A DNA stretch of 64,000 nucleotides from Mycobacterium sp. EPa45 (GTDB lineage Bacteria > Actinomycetota > Actinomycetes > Mycobacteriales > Mycobacteriaceae). Positions 18,055 to 27,165 of this stretch are shown here, one piece after another. The translations under genes were made by a program, and so were the position numbers. The notes under the pieces are model-generated. The model had not been told where the DNA came from. It did no database searches and was given only the letters and a program-made list of their open reading frames with translations. Each line of letters opens with the position of its first letter. Within the stretch, counting starts at the first letter, position 1. Location of the stretch: positions 620,001-684,000 of the forward strand of contig NZ_CP011773.1 in the NCBI RefSeq assembly GCF_001021385.1, written 5' to 3'.

Positions 18055-18831
18055 GTGAATATCGACGAGGAGCCCATCGAGGCTTCGGAATGGCAGTGGG
18101 ACGACGTCGTCGACGTGATCTGTGCCGGCGCCGGGCCCGGTGCGCTCGCCCACGCGATCTGGAGCGCCGACCATGACCTCGACGTCGAGCTCGCTGACGC
18201 CGAGATCTCCTCGCAGACAGTTGATCTCGACACCGCGGCTTATCTGCAATCGATGACCGATGATCTCGGGTCGGCCGACGCGCCGGCCCTCGATCTGGAG
18301 CTGTCGACCGTACGGGCCCAGCCGGTCCCGGTGGTCAAGGCCGATCGCCGCGCGACGATCGAGCCGTTCTTCGGATCCCGGCTGCGCGACTGGTCCGTGC
18401 GCTGCATGGCCTCGCCCTTCGGCGTGATCTACAGCCAGATACCCGAGATGATGACGCCCATGCGCGCAGACGGTGGCGAAACCATCCGGGTGGCGGCGCT
18501 GGGCGACTACCGACCAGACGAAGATCGCCCCGGCGCGGCACTGACCGACTGGCTGCGCCGACAGGCCGGCGAACGGGATATCTTCGGTGAGGCCGGTACG
18601 GCGTTGCAGCGGTTGATCTTCGAAGAGGGGCGCGTCGCGGGCGCCGCCCTGTCCACGCCGGACGGAACGAAGCTGGTCCGTGCGACCCTCGCTGTGGCCC
18701 TGTCGATCGGCGCGCCGCCTGCCGATACCGACTGGCCGGTCCAATCCGGGCTGCGGATGGGCGCGCAGGTGGCGGTGGTGAGCCGCACCGCCAGCCGCTT
18801 CGGCCGTGTCGAACTGCTCTACAGTTCCTGA
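18055..18831 (+). CDS. Conserved hypothetical protein with GxGxxG-like N-terminus
   Basis: The 258-residue product begins with a DDVVDVICAGAGPGALAHAIWSAD segment resembling the beta-alpha-beta dinucleotide fold of flavoproteins, but the remainder lacks the recognisable second FAD motif, so cofactor binding is uncertain. The C-terminal third contains short beta-rich stretches (RATLAVALSIGAPPAD). No signal peptide or membrane helix. GTG 18055 starts 8 nt after the pyrE stop, so it is probably co-transcribed with pyrE. It may correspond to a mycobacterial gene found near pyrE, but I cannot name it. It converges on the GGDEF/EAL gene with 1 nt between stops. Confidence 0.72.
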   Translation: MNIDEEPIEASEWQWDDVVDVICAGAGPGALAHAIWSADHDLDVELADAEISSQTVDLDTAAYLQSMTDDLGSADAPALDLELSTVRAQPVPVVKADRRATIEPFFGSRLRDWSVRCMASPFGVIYSQIPEMMTPMRADGGETIRVAALGDYRPDEDRPGAALTDWLRRQAGERDIFGEAGTALQRLIFEEGRVAGAALSTPDGTKLVRATLAVALSIGAPPADTDWPVQSGLRMGAQVAVVSRTASRFGRVELLYSS

Positions 18832-18832
18832 G

Positions 18833-20707
18833 TCAGTTCCTGCTCGGCACTGAAAAGTCTACCGGGATAACGCCTTTGGCGAGCAGTTTGGCCATGGCGT
18901 CGCTGGGGATGGGACGGGACAGCAGGAAGCCCTGAGCGCGATGACAACCGTGCTGCAGCAGCGTCATCGCCGCGGTCGGTGACTCCACTCCCTCGGCGAC
19001 GAGCTCGAGGTTGAATGCCTCGGCCAGCGCGATGATGGCGCGCACGATCGCCAGGTCTTCGGGATTGGTGCCCAACTCGAGGACGAAGCCCTTGTCGATC
19101 TTGAGGGTGTCCACCGGAAGCGACTTGAGATGGGTGAGCACGCTGTAGCCGGTGCCGAAGTCGTCGATGGCGATCCGTACACCGACCTCCTTGAGTCCGG
19201 CCAAGGTGATGCGGGTGGTTTCGATGTCTTGCACCACAACGCTTTCGGTGATTTCCAGGCACACCGATTGACCGTCGAGACCGAACTCGGCGATCGTGTC
19301 GGCAACCGACTCGACGAAGCCGTCTGCGACGAGCTGCACGGGTGAGACGTTGATCCGGATGATGGCATTCCTGCCGATGCCGCTGGCCTGCCAGCGGCTG
19401 AACTCCTCGCAGGCGGCACGCATCACCCAGCGCCCCAATTCGCCTGCCAGGTTGATGGATTCGGCGACATGGATGAACGAGTCCGGCAGCAGCAGGCCGC
19501 GCGTCGGGTGCTGCCAGCGCACCAGTGCCTCGGTCGCCAGGATCTCGCCGGTGCGCATGTCGACCTCGGGCAGATAGTGCAGGATCAACGAGCCGGTATC
19601 GATCACGTTCTGCAGGTGCAGCTCGATGTCGTTGCGGAACTCGCTCTTCAGCGACATCTCGTCGGTGAACACCGCGATCTTGTTCCCGCCTGCGTTCTTG
19701 GCATTGAGCACCGCCTGGTCGGCACGGCGCAGGAGATCCGACGTGGTGTCCCGGCCCGGAACACCCAGGGCGACACCGGCGCTGACTGTGCGGGTGAGCA
19801 TCTCACCGCCGATCGTCACCCGGTCGCGCAGCGCCTCCTGCAGCCGGTGGGCGAGCGCCTCGGCGGCTTCGGCGTCGACCGGACCGGCCGGCACAATCAC
19901 GAACTCGTCGCCGCCGAGGCGGGCGATCACGTCGCCTTCCCCGGTCTCCTCACGCAATCGCTCGGCGAACGCCTGGATGAACCAGTCGCCGGCGTGGTGG
20001 CCCAGATAGTCATTGATGGCCTTGAGCCGGTCGAGGTCGAGGAACAGGACCGAGACCGGACCCGGCTGACCGGCTCGCAGCCGCTCGTCGAGGTGGGCCA
20101 GCAGCGCGCGGCGGTTGTGCAGTCCGGTCAGGTCGTCATGCTCGGCGAGGTAGCGCAGCTGATCCTCGGCGACCACCCGCGCCTGCACCTGAGCGAACAA
20201 CGATGCGATCGCCTTGAGCGCGTTGAGTTCCTCGGGCGTCCAGTCCTTGATGCCGAACTTGATGAAACCGATGCACCCGGTCGTCGTGTCGCCGGACAGC
20301 AGCGGGACCGAGGCCATCGAGGTCAGCGCCATGCCCGTGCCCTCTTCGACGAGGCGCTGGTAATCGTCCTCGGGAATCGGGTCGGGACGGAAGAAGACCG
20401 GCTCCTTGGCATGCTCGGCGGCAGCGAAGACCGGGTCGGCATCGGCGAAGTAAACGACGCCCAAGGGGTCGGGGTCGGGGATGAACGGCCGCACCGGCCA
20501 TTCGGCGATCAGTCTTGTCGCGCGGACGCTGTGGTCGTTGTAGCGCAGGAAGCTCACGTCCACACCGAATGACCGGACCAGCTCCCCGAGAACCTCTTGC
20601 GAGACCTTTGCCGACGTTGCGGCATCGACAGCCATCAGCTGCGTCGCGACATGCGTGACGAGATTCTCCAGGCTGTCAGCAGTCCCGGTCTCGGAAGGTG
20701 TGGTCAT
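18833..20707 (-). CDS. GAF-GGDEF-EAL cyclic-di-GMP synthase/phosphodiesterase
   Basis: A 624-residue cytosolic regulator. Residues about 1-170 form a GAF-like sensory domain, followed by a diguanylate cyclase domain with an intact RLGGDEF signature and no RxxD inhibitory site (GEGD occupies it), then an EAL domain with EALVRW, NVSPVQ, EITESV, DDFGTGYS, K in TLKIDKGF and AEGVES all present. Both synthesis and hydrolysis of c-di-GMP are therefore plausible. Order and length match the Rv1354c / M. smegmatis DcpA bifunctional enzyme, whose neighbour Rv1355c also has a homologue in this window (27166). Upstream gene at 20765 is on the same strand, 57 nt away, across a 7-bp inverted repeat (20712-20718 / 20737-20743). 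Confidence 0.93.
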   Translation of the reverse strand: MTTPSETGTADSLENLVTHVATQLMAVDAATSAKVSQEVLGELVRSFGVDVSFLRYNDHSVRATRLIAEWPVRPFIPDPDPLGVVYFADADPVFAAAEHAKEPVFFRPDPIPEDDYQRLVEEGTGMALTSMASVPLLSGDTTTGCIGFIKFGIKDWTPEELNALKAIASLFAQVQARVVAEDQLRYLAEHDDLTGLHNRRALLAHLDERLRAGQPGPVSVLFLDLDRLKAINDYLGHHAGDWFIQAFAERLREETGEGDVIARLGGDEFVIVPAGPVDAEAAEALAHRLQEALRDRVTIGGEMLTRTVSAGVALGVPGRDTTSDLLRRADQAVLNAKNAGGNKIAVFTDEMSLKSEFRNDIELHLQNVIDTGSLILHYLPEVDMRTGEILATEALVRWQHPTRGLLLPDSFIHVAESINLAGELGRWVMRAACEEFSRWQASGIGRNAIIRINVSPVQLVADGFVESVADTIAEFGLDGQSVCLEITESVVVQDIETTRITLAGLKEVGVRIAIDDFGTGYSVLTHLKSLPVDTLKIDKGFVLELGTNPEDLAIVRAIIALAEAFNLELVAEGVESPTAAMTLLQHGCHRAQGFLLSRPIPSDAMAKLLAKGVIPVDFSVPSRN

Positions 20708-20764
20708 CCTGCCATCTCGTGATTAGTGGAGCTTAGGAGATGGTATCGGTTTGTTGCTATGTGG

Positions 20765-21517
20765 CTAGCTTCCACTCCCGGCCAGCAAGCCGAAGCCGCT
20801 GAACTCGTCGGAGATCGTGGCGAGCATCCGCATCTCCTTGACGATCTTGGCCAATTGCTTCGGCTCGGCGTGGTTGGCAAAGGTCCGCCGGTCCCACCAC
20901 ATCATCTTCGTGCGGTAGCGGTCGCTGGGGTAGGGCGCGGCCGGAATTTTCGTGGCCACCACACCACCGGAGGTGCTCCAGCGGTCCAGGACGTGAGCGG
21001 CCGCGGTGGCCAGGATGAACTGTGCGCCCAGCAGGCTCATCGTCGGGAACGCGGTGCGGGCGAAGGTGCGGGTCAACTCGCCGCTGCGGGCCGGGTCGTC
21101 GCTGACCCAGGCCGACTTCATCTCCACCACGCCGAACGGCAGGCGGTCGGTGATCATCTTACGAACGGCGTCCTGGCCGGGCTGGCCGTCCCACTCGACG
21201 ATCGCGTGCGATTCGTCGGCTTGCAGGTACGGGCCTTTGGCCCGCAGCCCGCCGAGCATGTTCCCGTTGTCGTCGAGCGCGGTGTAGAACAACGTGGTGT
21301 CTCGGCCGTCGCGGAACGAGTCGATGTCCAGCGCCGCTTCCACGCCGTGCTTCGCATAACTATTCAGCGCTCCCTGTAGGTAGTCTTCCCAGAGCCCGGG
21401 TTCGCTGTCGGGTTGGGCGAGCACGATCGTGCACCCGGTATCGGTGTCGCGCCAGCTAATGGTTTCGGGCAGGCGGTAAAGCTTTTGGTCCGGGAAGGCC
21501 AGCACTGATGCGTTCAT
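20765..21517 (-). CDS. Conserved hypothetical protein (250 aa)
   Basis: I do not recognise a defined family. The product begins MNASVLAFPDQKLYRLPETISW and has mixed alpha/beta composition, with motifs such as FYTALDDNGNMLGGLRAKGPY and a hydrophobic stretch MSLLGAQFILATAAAHVLDRW near residue 170 that looks like a buried helix rather than a clear membrane segment. The pattern of a substrate-ranking beta strand (LGGLRAKGP) followed by helices is reminiscent of acyl-CoA N-acyltransferase folds, but that is a weak impression. It lies just upstream of the c-di-GMP enzyme on the same strand and may form a two-gene unit with it. Confidence 0.7.
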   Translation of the reverse strand: MNASVLAFPDQKLYRLPETISWRDTDTGCTIVLAQPDSEPGLWEDYLQGALNSYAKHGVEAALDIDSFRDGRDTTLFYTALDDNGNMLGGLRAKGPYLQADESHAIVEWDGQPGQDAVRKMITDRLPFGVVEMKSAWVSDDPARSGELTRTFARTAFPTMSLLGAQFILATAAAHVLDRWSTSGGVVATKIPAAPYPSDRYRTKMMWWDRRTFANHAEPKQLAKIVKEMRMLATISDEFSGFGLLAGSGS

Positions 21518-21882
21518 TTTTTCCCATCTTTCGGGGGGCCTGGGGTAGGGGTTCCCGCAGCGGATACCGAGGTGAAACGTGGGTTATTTATTCGAACTCG
21601 CAAATATCAGTATCTCGCCGACAGGTGCCAAGACTCCAGCCGTTAGCCGGAAAAGCGCTGGTTACCAGGGGGTAGCCGACGAAATTCACAGGCAACGGAG
21701 GCCGCGCGGGCGGCTTGCGTGAACACCTGTGCGCACAGAATTCCTGGTCAAGGGCGGCGCAGCTGTCAAGCAAACTGGAGACCCTAGACTCTTCATCGTC
21801 GGAGACGAATCTGTTATTACCCCCCGCTCGAGGGGCGGATGGTATGTGCGGAGTGCGATCGAGGGGGCAGAAAGGGCGGTAG
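21518..21882. other. Intergenic region between divergent genes
   Basis: This 365-nt spacer lies between genes reading left (from 21517) and right (from 21883). It is less GC-rich than its flanks around 21580-21620 and 21800-21825. A small GC hairpin (CCCCGCTCGAGGGGC, about 21823-21837) and a TAGACT box (about 21785) may serve the rightward gene. Short frames crossing it lack coding character. I see no RNA gene. Confidence 0.5.
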
Positions 21883-22866
21883 GTGACCGATATCGCACCG
21901 GCGTCGCGGTCCGGTGAGGACGCGGCGTCGCGGCGGATGATCACCGCCCTGGCGGTGGCAATTCTGGTAACCGGCAGCCTCTTCGGCGCCGGCGGATGCT
22001 CGGATAGCGCCAGCAAATTGAGTTATGGCGTGCCTCAGGCAAAGATCGGTGCCTCGCTGGCAGTGCTGGGCTGGAATCTCAGAGTTGCTGAATTCCGCTG
22101 GAACGGTGATTTTGTGCTCGTCGACATCGACGCCGCGCCCAGCGCTGTGCCCGATGTCGCCGGCCCGGCGGCTCCGGCTGCCGCACCGCACGCAAAACCC
22201 GAGGACATTCGATTCGGCCTCTACGGCACCCTTGCCCATCCGGTGGAGGCCGGCGGCCTCGGCAGCTGTGACCTTGTGCAGGGTGTCACCAGCACACCGC
22301 TGTCGGCGTCGCCGCAGCGACTCACCGGGACGGTGTGCCTGGGGCCGGTCAAGGAACACAGCGCGGCACGCGGTGTGTATGCCTACTCACCGCGAGACCG
22401 GATCGGCGGCACCACCGCGGCCTACCCGGCGGCGTTCCCGGTCGGCATGCTGCCGACGAACAAGAACGACACGGGGCTCACCGTCACCACCACCAGCGTT
22501 GACGCCTGGCGCGCCGACGGCACCCAGCTGAACCAGCAGGCACTCGGCGACCCGACGGTGTTCACCGGAAAGGGCTACATGCTCCTCGGACTGCAGGCCG
22601 ACGCATCCGCGGCCCAGTACCGCGACGACTCGGCCCGCCGCGGCGGGCCGATGATGCTGTTGGCGGCGCCCAGCCTGCCGGGGCCCGGACTGAACCCGGC
22701 GTGCGCGGCCTACGGCGCGTCGGTGTTGATCCTGCCGGACGCCACGCTCGACGCGGTGCATGTCAACGCCTCACTGTGCACGCAGGGTGACATCAACGAC
22801 GCGCTGCTGAATGCGACGGTGTCGGTGATCGGCACCCATGCCGGTCTGTGGGTGACCCGTGACTGA
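21883..22866 (+). CDS. Probable exported protein / lipoprotein
   Basis: A 327-residue product whose N-terminus has a basic patch, a hydrophobic helix (MITALAVAILVTGSLFGAGG) and a Cys at the end of the helix (GAGGC). The lipobox is poor because the -3 residue is Ala rather than Leu, so it could be either a lipoprotein or a signal-anchored protein. The rest is soluble, with several beta-rich stretches and paired Cys residues (for example GSCDLVQG, GTVCLG, NPACAAYG, SLCTQGD), fitting an extracytoplasmic, disulfide-bonded domain. GTG 21883 is the likely start. Its stop overlaps the methyltransferase start by 8 nt, suggesting an operon with the next two genes. Confidence 0.75.
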   Translation: MTDIAPASRSGEDAASRRMITALAVAILVTGSLFGAGGCSDSASKLSYGVPQAKIGASLAVLGWNLRVAEFRWNGDFVLVDIDAAPSAVPDVAGPAAPAAAPHAKPEDIRFGLYGTLAHPVEAGGLGSCDLVQGVTSTPLSASPQRLTGTVCLGPVKEHSAARGVYAYSPRDRIGGTTAAYPAAFPVGMLPTNKNDTGLTVTTTSVDAWRADGTQLNQQALGDPTVFTGKGYMLLGLQADASAAQYRDDSARRGGPMMLLAAPSLPGPGLNPACAAYGASVLILPDATLDAVHVNASLCTQGDINDALLNATVSVIGTHAGLWVTRD

Positions 22867-23503
22867 CGCCGGTCCCACCGAGTGGAGCACCGGCGCCCCC
22901 GGCGTCGGACCCTGGGTGGGGGACCTGCCCGACGATCCCCGCTACGACGCAGACCTGTTGCGCCAGGGCGACACTCGCAACGTCGTCGACGCCTACCGCT
23001 ATTGGACGCGGGAGGCGATCATCGCCGACATCGACCGGCGCAGGCACGCACTGCACATCGCGATCGAGAACTTCGGCAACGACGCCAACATCGGCGCGGT
23101 GGTCCGCACCGCCAATGCCTTCGCCGTCGACACCGTGCACATCGTCGGGCGGCGGCGGTGGAATCGGCGCGGTGCCATGGTCACCGACCGCTACCAGCGG
23201 CTGACCCATCACGAGAGCACCGAGGACCTGCTGGCCTTCGCCGCGAGGGCCGGACTGACCGTCGTCGCCGTCGACAACATTCCGGGCGCGGTGCCGCTGG
23301 AAACCACCGCGCTGCCGCGGAATTGCGTGCTGGTGTTCGGCCAAGAGGGGCCGGGCATCTCGGAGGCCGCCCGGACGGGCGCGGCCGTCACGGTGTCGAT
23401 CGCGCAATTCGGCTCGACGCGCAGCATCAACGCCGCCGTCGCCGCCGGCATCGCGATGCACGCCTGGATCAGGCAATGGGCCGATCTGACCCAAGCCTGG
23501 TAG
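22859..23503 (+). CDS. SPOUT-class (TrmH/SpoU) RNA 2'-O-methyltransferase
   Basis: Transfers a methyl group from SAM to a ribose 2'-OH in rRNA or tRNA. All three SPOUT motifs are visible in the 214-residue protein: motif 1 NDANIGAVVRTANAF (with the conserved N and R), motif 2 CVLVFGQEGPGIS and motif 3 VSIAQFGSTRSINAAVAAGIAMHAW, which together form the knotted SAM site. An N-terminal helical extension of about 60 residues precedes the catalytic domain. GTG 22859 overlaps the preceding gene. It corresponds in position to Rv0380c near pyrE. The exact target nucleotide cannot be inferred. Confidence 0.92.
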   Translation: MTDAGPTEWSTGAPGVGPWVGDLPDDPRYDADLLRQGDTRNVVDAYRYWTREAIIADIDRRRHALHIAIENFGNDANIGAVVRTANAFAVDTVHIVGRRRWNRRGAMVTDRYQRLTHHESTEDLLAFAARAGLTVVAVDNIPGAVPLETTALPRNCVLVFGQEGPGISEAARTGAAVTVSIAQFGSTRSINAAVAAGIAMHAWIRQWADLTQAW

Positions 23504-23518
23504 GGCAGGATTGACCGC

Positions 23519-24631
23519 ATGGACCAGCTGTGGGCGAACCGCGCTGCCAGCGCCGAGGCTGCGATCGCGACGCGACACCTGCGCCGGCTCTGGCAGCTAC
23601 CCGGGACGCAGCTCGGCGTCGTCGGCTGGCCGTCCACCCGGCGCGACCGGTGGTTCGGCACATGGCATTACTGGTGGCAGGCCCATCTTCTCGACTGCCT
23701 GGTCGACGCGCAGCTGCGCGACCCGCAGCCCGACCGGCTGGGCAGGATCAAGCGGCAGATCCGCGGGCACCGGCTGCGCAACAACGGACGCTGGACCAAC
23801 AGCTACTACGACGACATGGCCTGGCTGGCCCTGGCGCTCGAGCGCGCCGAGCGGGTGGCCGGCGCCGGCCGTTCCCGTGCCCTGAAGACTGCCCTGAAGA
23901 CATTGAGCGACCAGTTCGTCACGGCCTGGGTCCCCGAGGACGGCGGCGGAATCCCCTGGCGCAAGCAGGATCAGTTCTTCAACGCTCCGGCCAACGGACC
24001 GGCCGGGATCTTCCTGAGCCGCTACGAGGATCGGTTGCGGCGGGCCCAGCAGATGGCCGACTGGATCGACGAGACGTTGATCGACCCGGAAACCCACCTG
24101 GTGTTCGACGGCATCCGGGCCGGATCGCTGGTGCGCGCCCAGTACACCTACTGCCAAGGCGTCGTGCTGGGGCTGGAGACCGAGCTGGCCGCGCGCACCC
24201 ATGATGACCGGCACCCGGTACGGGTGCGGCGGCTGGTGGCCGCGATCGCTGAGCACATGGCGCCGAGCGGAATCCTCAACGGGTCCGGCGGCGGAGACGG
24301 CGGGCTGTTCGCCGGGATCACCGCCCGGTACCTTGCGTTGGCGGCGACCGTCCTGCCTGGTGACTCAGCGGAGGACGTCGGCGCCCGCGACACCGCCCGC
24401 GGCATCGTGCTGACCTCGGCGCAGGCGGCGTGGGACAACCGCCAAAGTGTCGACGGTCTGCCGTTGTTCGGCCCCTCGTGGGGCAGCATCGCCGAGGTCC
24501 CCGCCGCCGGTGGCGCCGAGGCACGATTCGTCGAGGGCGCGGTGAATTCCTCGCAGACGCCCGAACGGGATCTGTCTGTGCAGCTGTCGGGTTGGATGTT
24601 GATGGAGGCGGCACATACGGTGACAGCGTGA
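23519..24631 (+). CDS. Glycoside hydrolase family 76 protein
   Basis: GH76 enzymes are alpha-1,6-mannanases with an (alpha/alpha)6 barrel. The 370-residue product carries the diagnostic NSYYDDMAWLALALERA segment with adjacent catalytic Asp pair, an HYWWQAHLLDCL stretch and the substrate-channel YTYCQGVVLGLETEL and LFAGITARYLAL motifs. No N-terminal signal peptide is seen, so it is predicted cytosolic, unlike fungal relatives. It resembles Rv0365c, whose function is unproven; possible substrates are mannose-containing glycans such as lipoarabinomannan precursors. Its stop overlaps the nhaA start by 4 nt (GTGA), so the two are likely co-translated. Confidence 0.88.
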   Translation: MDQLWANRAASAEAAIATRHLRRLWQLPGTQLGVVGWPSTRRDRWFGTWHYWWQAHLLDCLVDAQLRDPQPDRLGRIKRQIRGHRLRNNGRWTNSYYDDMAWLALALERAERVAGAGRSRALKTALKTLSDQFVTAWVPEDGGGIPWRKQDQFFNAPANGPAGIFLSRYEDRLRRAQQMADWIDETLIDPETHLVFDGIRAGSLVRAQYTYCQGVVLGLETELAARTHDDRHPVRVRRLVAAIAEHMAPSGILNGSGGGDGGLFAGITARYLALAATVLPGDSAEDVGARDTARGIVLTSAQAAWDNRQSVDGLPLFGPSWGSIAEVPAAGGAEARFVEGAVNSSQTPERDLSVQLSGWMLMEAAHTVTA

Positions 24632-26445
24632 GAGGCAGCAGGCTGGGGCGTGACCCGACCGCGAAACGCTTTGGTGAGAACGCCGCCGCGGCATTACTGC
24701 TGACGTTCACGCTGGTGGCCATCCTGTGGGCGAATTCACCCTGGGCGCATACCTATTCCGAGTTCTGGGAAACGCACGTCGGGTTGAGCTTCGGAAACAT
24801 GCATGGCGAGTTGACGGTGAAGGAGCTCGTCAACGACGCGCTGATGGCGTTCTTCTTCTTCATCGTCGGCCTGGAGGTCAAGGCACAGTTCACCATCGGC
24901 GAACTCACCGAGCGTTCCCGCGCTCTGGTCCCGGTGGTCGCCGCGGTCGCCGGGCTGACGCTGCCCGCGTTGATCTTCGTGCTGTTCAACCCAACCGGTG
25001 AAGACGCCAGCGCGTGGGGTGTGGTCATCTCCACCGACACCGCGTTCCTGGTCGGGGCGCTTGCCATCATCGCGCCGAAATACCCGGCGCGCCTGCGGAC
25101 CTTCCTGCTGACCTTGGCCGTCGTCGACGACGTGGGCGCACTGGCCGCGATCGCGCTGTTCTACTCCGAACGGATCCGGGTCGTCCCGCTGGTGGTCGCC
25201 GTGGTGATCGTCGCCGCGCTGATCGGGGTGCGCTACCTGCCCGCCGCGATCCGCGGGGCCGCGTATTCGCTTCTGGCCGTTGCCCTGTGGCTGGCGTTGT
25301 TCGCCGGCGGGGTTCACCCCACCCTCGCCGGTGTGGTGGTGGCGCTGGTGATACCGGTGTTCACCCCCGAGCGCCAGCGGGTGGAGGCGGCCGTCGACGT
25401 CATCCGGGCATTCCGTCAGTCGCCGAATTCGGAGTACGCCCGAGCCGCCACCCGCAGCCTGCGCGACTCGATATCGATCAACGAGCGGCTGGTGACCGGG
25501 TTCGGGCCGTACGTTTCTTTCGGGGTGCTGCCGTTGTTCGCATTGGCGAACGCCGGTGTGCGGCTGGACGCCGACACGGTGCTGGCGGCGATCCATTCAC
25601 CGCTGACCTGGGGTGTGGTGGCGGGCCTGGTGTTGGGCAAGTTGGTCGGCATCACCGGGGCCACCTGGATCGTGCAGCGCACCGGGCTGGGCCGGCTTTC
25701 TCCGGGATTGACGTTGCGGCGGATCGCCGGTGGCGCGGCCCTGTCCGGTATCGGATTCACGATCTCGCTGTTCATCGTCGACCTGGCGATCACGGATCCG
25801 CGTTCGGCCGACCTGGCCCGGTGTGGCGTGCTGGCCGCGTCGGTGATCGCATTCACGTTGGGGTGGGCGGTCTTCCGGCTCACCGACAAGCTCAGCCCGC
25901 CGGTCCCGGTCGGCCTGAAGCTGGTGCGCGACGTCGATCCGGACCGCGACCACATCCGAGGCCGGGCCGACGCGCCGCTGACGCTGGTGGAGTACGGCGA
26001 CTTCGAGTGCCCGTTCTGCAGTCGCGCCACCGGATCGATCGACGAAGTCCGCGCGTACTTCGGTGACGAATTGCGCTACGTGTGGCGGCATCTGCCGCTG
26101 GAGCGGGTACACCCGCGGGCCGTGGACGCCGCCCGGGCCAGTGAGGCCGCGGCCCTGCAGGGCAAGTTCTTCGACCTAGCGGTGATGATGTTCGAGTTCC
26201 AGGACTACCTGGAATGGCAGCACATCTATCGTTATGCCGACCAAGTTGGTTGTGACATAGCTCAATTCGACGACGATCTACATTCCTCGCGGGTGCTGCA
26301 CCGGGTGGACGACGACGCCCAGGATGCCGAGTTGATGGACCTCAACGCGACACCGACGTTCTTCGTCAACGGTGTTCGGCATCGCGGGCCGTGGGATGCG
26401 GCCAGCCTCATCCGTGCTCTGGAAGCGGGCCGGCCGGATAGTTAG
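24628..26445 (+). CDS. nhaA: Na+/H+ antiporter NhaA fused to a DsbA/thioredoxin-like domain
   Basis: Residues 1 to about 425 form a complete NhaA antiporter with about twelve hydrophobic segments and the ion-binding Asp pair in LAVVDDVGALA (about 164-167). It exchanges sodium for protons for pH and salt homeostasis. Residues about 440-605 form a thioredoxin-fold domain of the DsbA family, with a CPFC active site (C461 and C464, ECPFCSRATG) and a late cis-Pro motif TPTFFVNGVRH. Total 605 residues. Such NhaA-DsbA fusions occur in actinobacteria. With NhaA's cytoplasmic C-terminus, the redox domain would face the cytosol. GTG 24628 overlaps the GH76 stop by 4 nt. The stop overlaps the convergent methyltransferase. 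Confidence 0.9.
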   Translation: MRGSRLGRDPTAKRFGENAAAALLLTFTLVAILWANSPWAHTYSEFWETHVGLSFGNMHGELTVKELVNDALMAFFFFIVGLEVKAQFTIGELTERSRALVPVVAAVAGLTLPALIFVLFNPTGEDASAWGVVISTDTAFLVGALAIIAPKYPARLRTFLLTLAVVDDVGALAAIALFYSERIRVVPLVVAVVIVAALIGVRYLPAAIRGAAYSLLAVALWLALFAGGVHPTLAGVVVALVIPVFTPERQRVEAAVDVIRAFRQSPNSEYARAATRSLRDSISINERLVTGFGPYVSFGVLPLFALANAGVRLDADTVLAAIHSPLTWGVVAGLVLGKLVGITGATWIVQRTGLGRLSPGLTLRRIAGGAALSGIGFTISLFIVDLAITDPRSADLARCGVLAASVIAFTLGWAVFRLTDKLSPPVPVGLKLVRDVDPDRDHIRGRADAPLTLVEYGDFECPFCSRATGSIDEVRAYFGDELRYVWRHLPLERVHPRAVDAARASEAAALQGKFFDLAVMMFEFQDYLEWQHIYRYADQVGCDIAQFDDDLHSSRVLHRVDDDAQDAELMDLNATPTFFVNGVRHRGPWDAASLIRALEAGRPDS

Positions 26446-27122
26446 GGTGCGCGTCGGCCGGCGATCATCATGATCGGCGAGCCGGGTATCCGGCTCACGT
26501 TGACGTCCACCAGATCGGGCCGGTCGGCCAGCGCCCGGCCGTCGTCGAGGTCGATCGCGCGCCCGGCGATCCAGGTCCGGAAGATCGCGAGGTTGACCCG
26601 GTCGAGGAATCGCGGCGCCTTGTAGAACGTGATGAACCGTTCGGCGTCTTCGAAGGTGGCGCTGCGGTCCGCCTCGGTCACCAGAAGCGGTCCGCCGCGC
26701 TTGAGCACTCGGATGCATTCACCGATGCCGCGGCTCTGATCAGTCCAGTGCTTGATCGAGCCGTAGCTGAGGACACCGTCGAAGGTCTCGTCGGGGAAAT
26801 CCAGATTGGTGGCGTCGCCGATCTGAAAAGTGACGCGGTCGGTGTAGGCGGCCATCCGCTTGCGGACGCGATCGATCTGCGGCTGGGCGAGGTCGATGGC
26901 AACGATGCGGAGATCGGGACGCTTGTCGGCGAGGTATTTGGTGAACAGTCCGCCGCCGCAACCCACGTCCAGCACATAGCCGTTCTGGGGGAGGTGCGGC
27001 AGGAAGTGATCGTCGACGGCATGCCGCGATTCGTAGACGGCGGGCGCGACCACTGTCTCGTACATCCAGGCGTGCGCACCGGTGTAGGTGTTGGTGATCT
27101 TGTCGAACGGTGCCATGACCAT
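26442..27122 (-). CDS. Class I SAM-dependent methyltransferase
   Basis: A 226-residue Rossmann-fold methyltransferase. Motif I is VLDVGCGGGLFTKYL, followed by the acidic ribose-binding residue in IVAIDLAQPQ, motif II/III QIGDATNLDFPDETFDGVLSYGSIKHW, and a standard beta6-beta7 end. The ATG 27122 is supported by AAGGAG 7 nt upstream; the second ATG at 27116 lacks such a site. It follows the E1/nitroreductase gene by 43 nt on the same strand and is probably the third gene of the P450 operon. Substrate is unknown; small-molecule or lipid methylation is most likely. It converges with nhaA, overlapping stops. Confidence 0.82.
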   Translation of the reverse strand: MVMAPFDKITNTYTGAHAWMYETVVAPAVYESRHAVDDHFLPHLPQNGYVLDVGCGGGLFTKYLADKRPDLRIVAIDLAQPQIDRVRKRMAAYTDRVTFQIGDATNLDFPDETFDGVLSYGSIKHWTDQSRGIGECIRVLKRGGPLLVTEADRSATFEDAERFITFYKAPRFLDRVNLAIFRTWIAGRAIDLDDGRALADRPDLVDVNVSRIPGSPIMMIAGRRAP

Positions 27123-27165
27123 GGACGGCTCCTTTGTTCGCGTCGAGTGGGATGGATCCTACCAA

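Noticed and set aside
21588..22016. A 142-codon leftward frame across the intergenic gap
   Set aside because: The text is Arg/Pro/Ser-rich with no conserved pattern, and it overlaps the start of the exported-protein gene.
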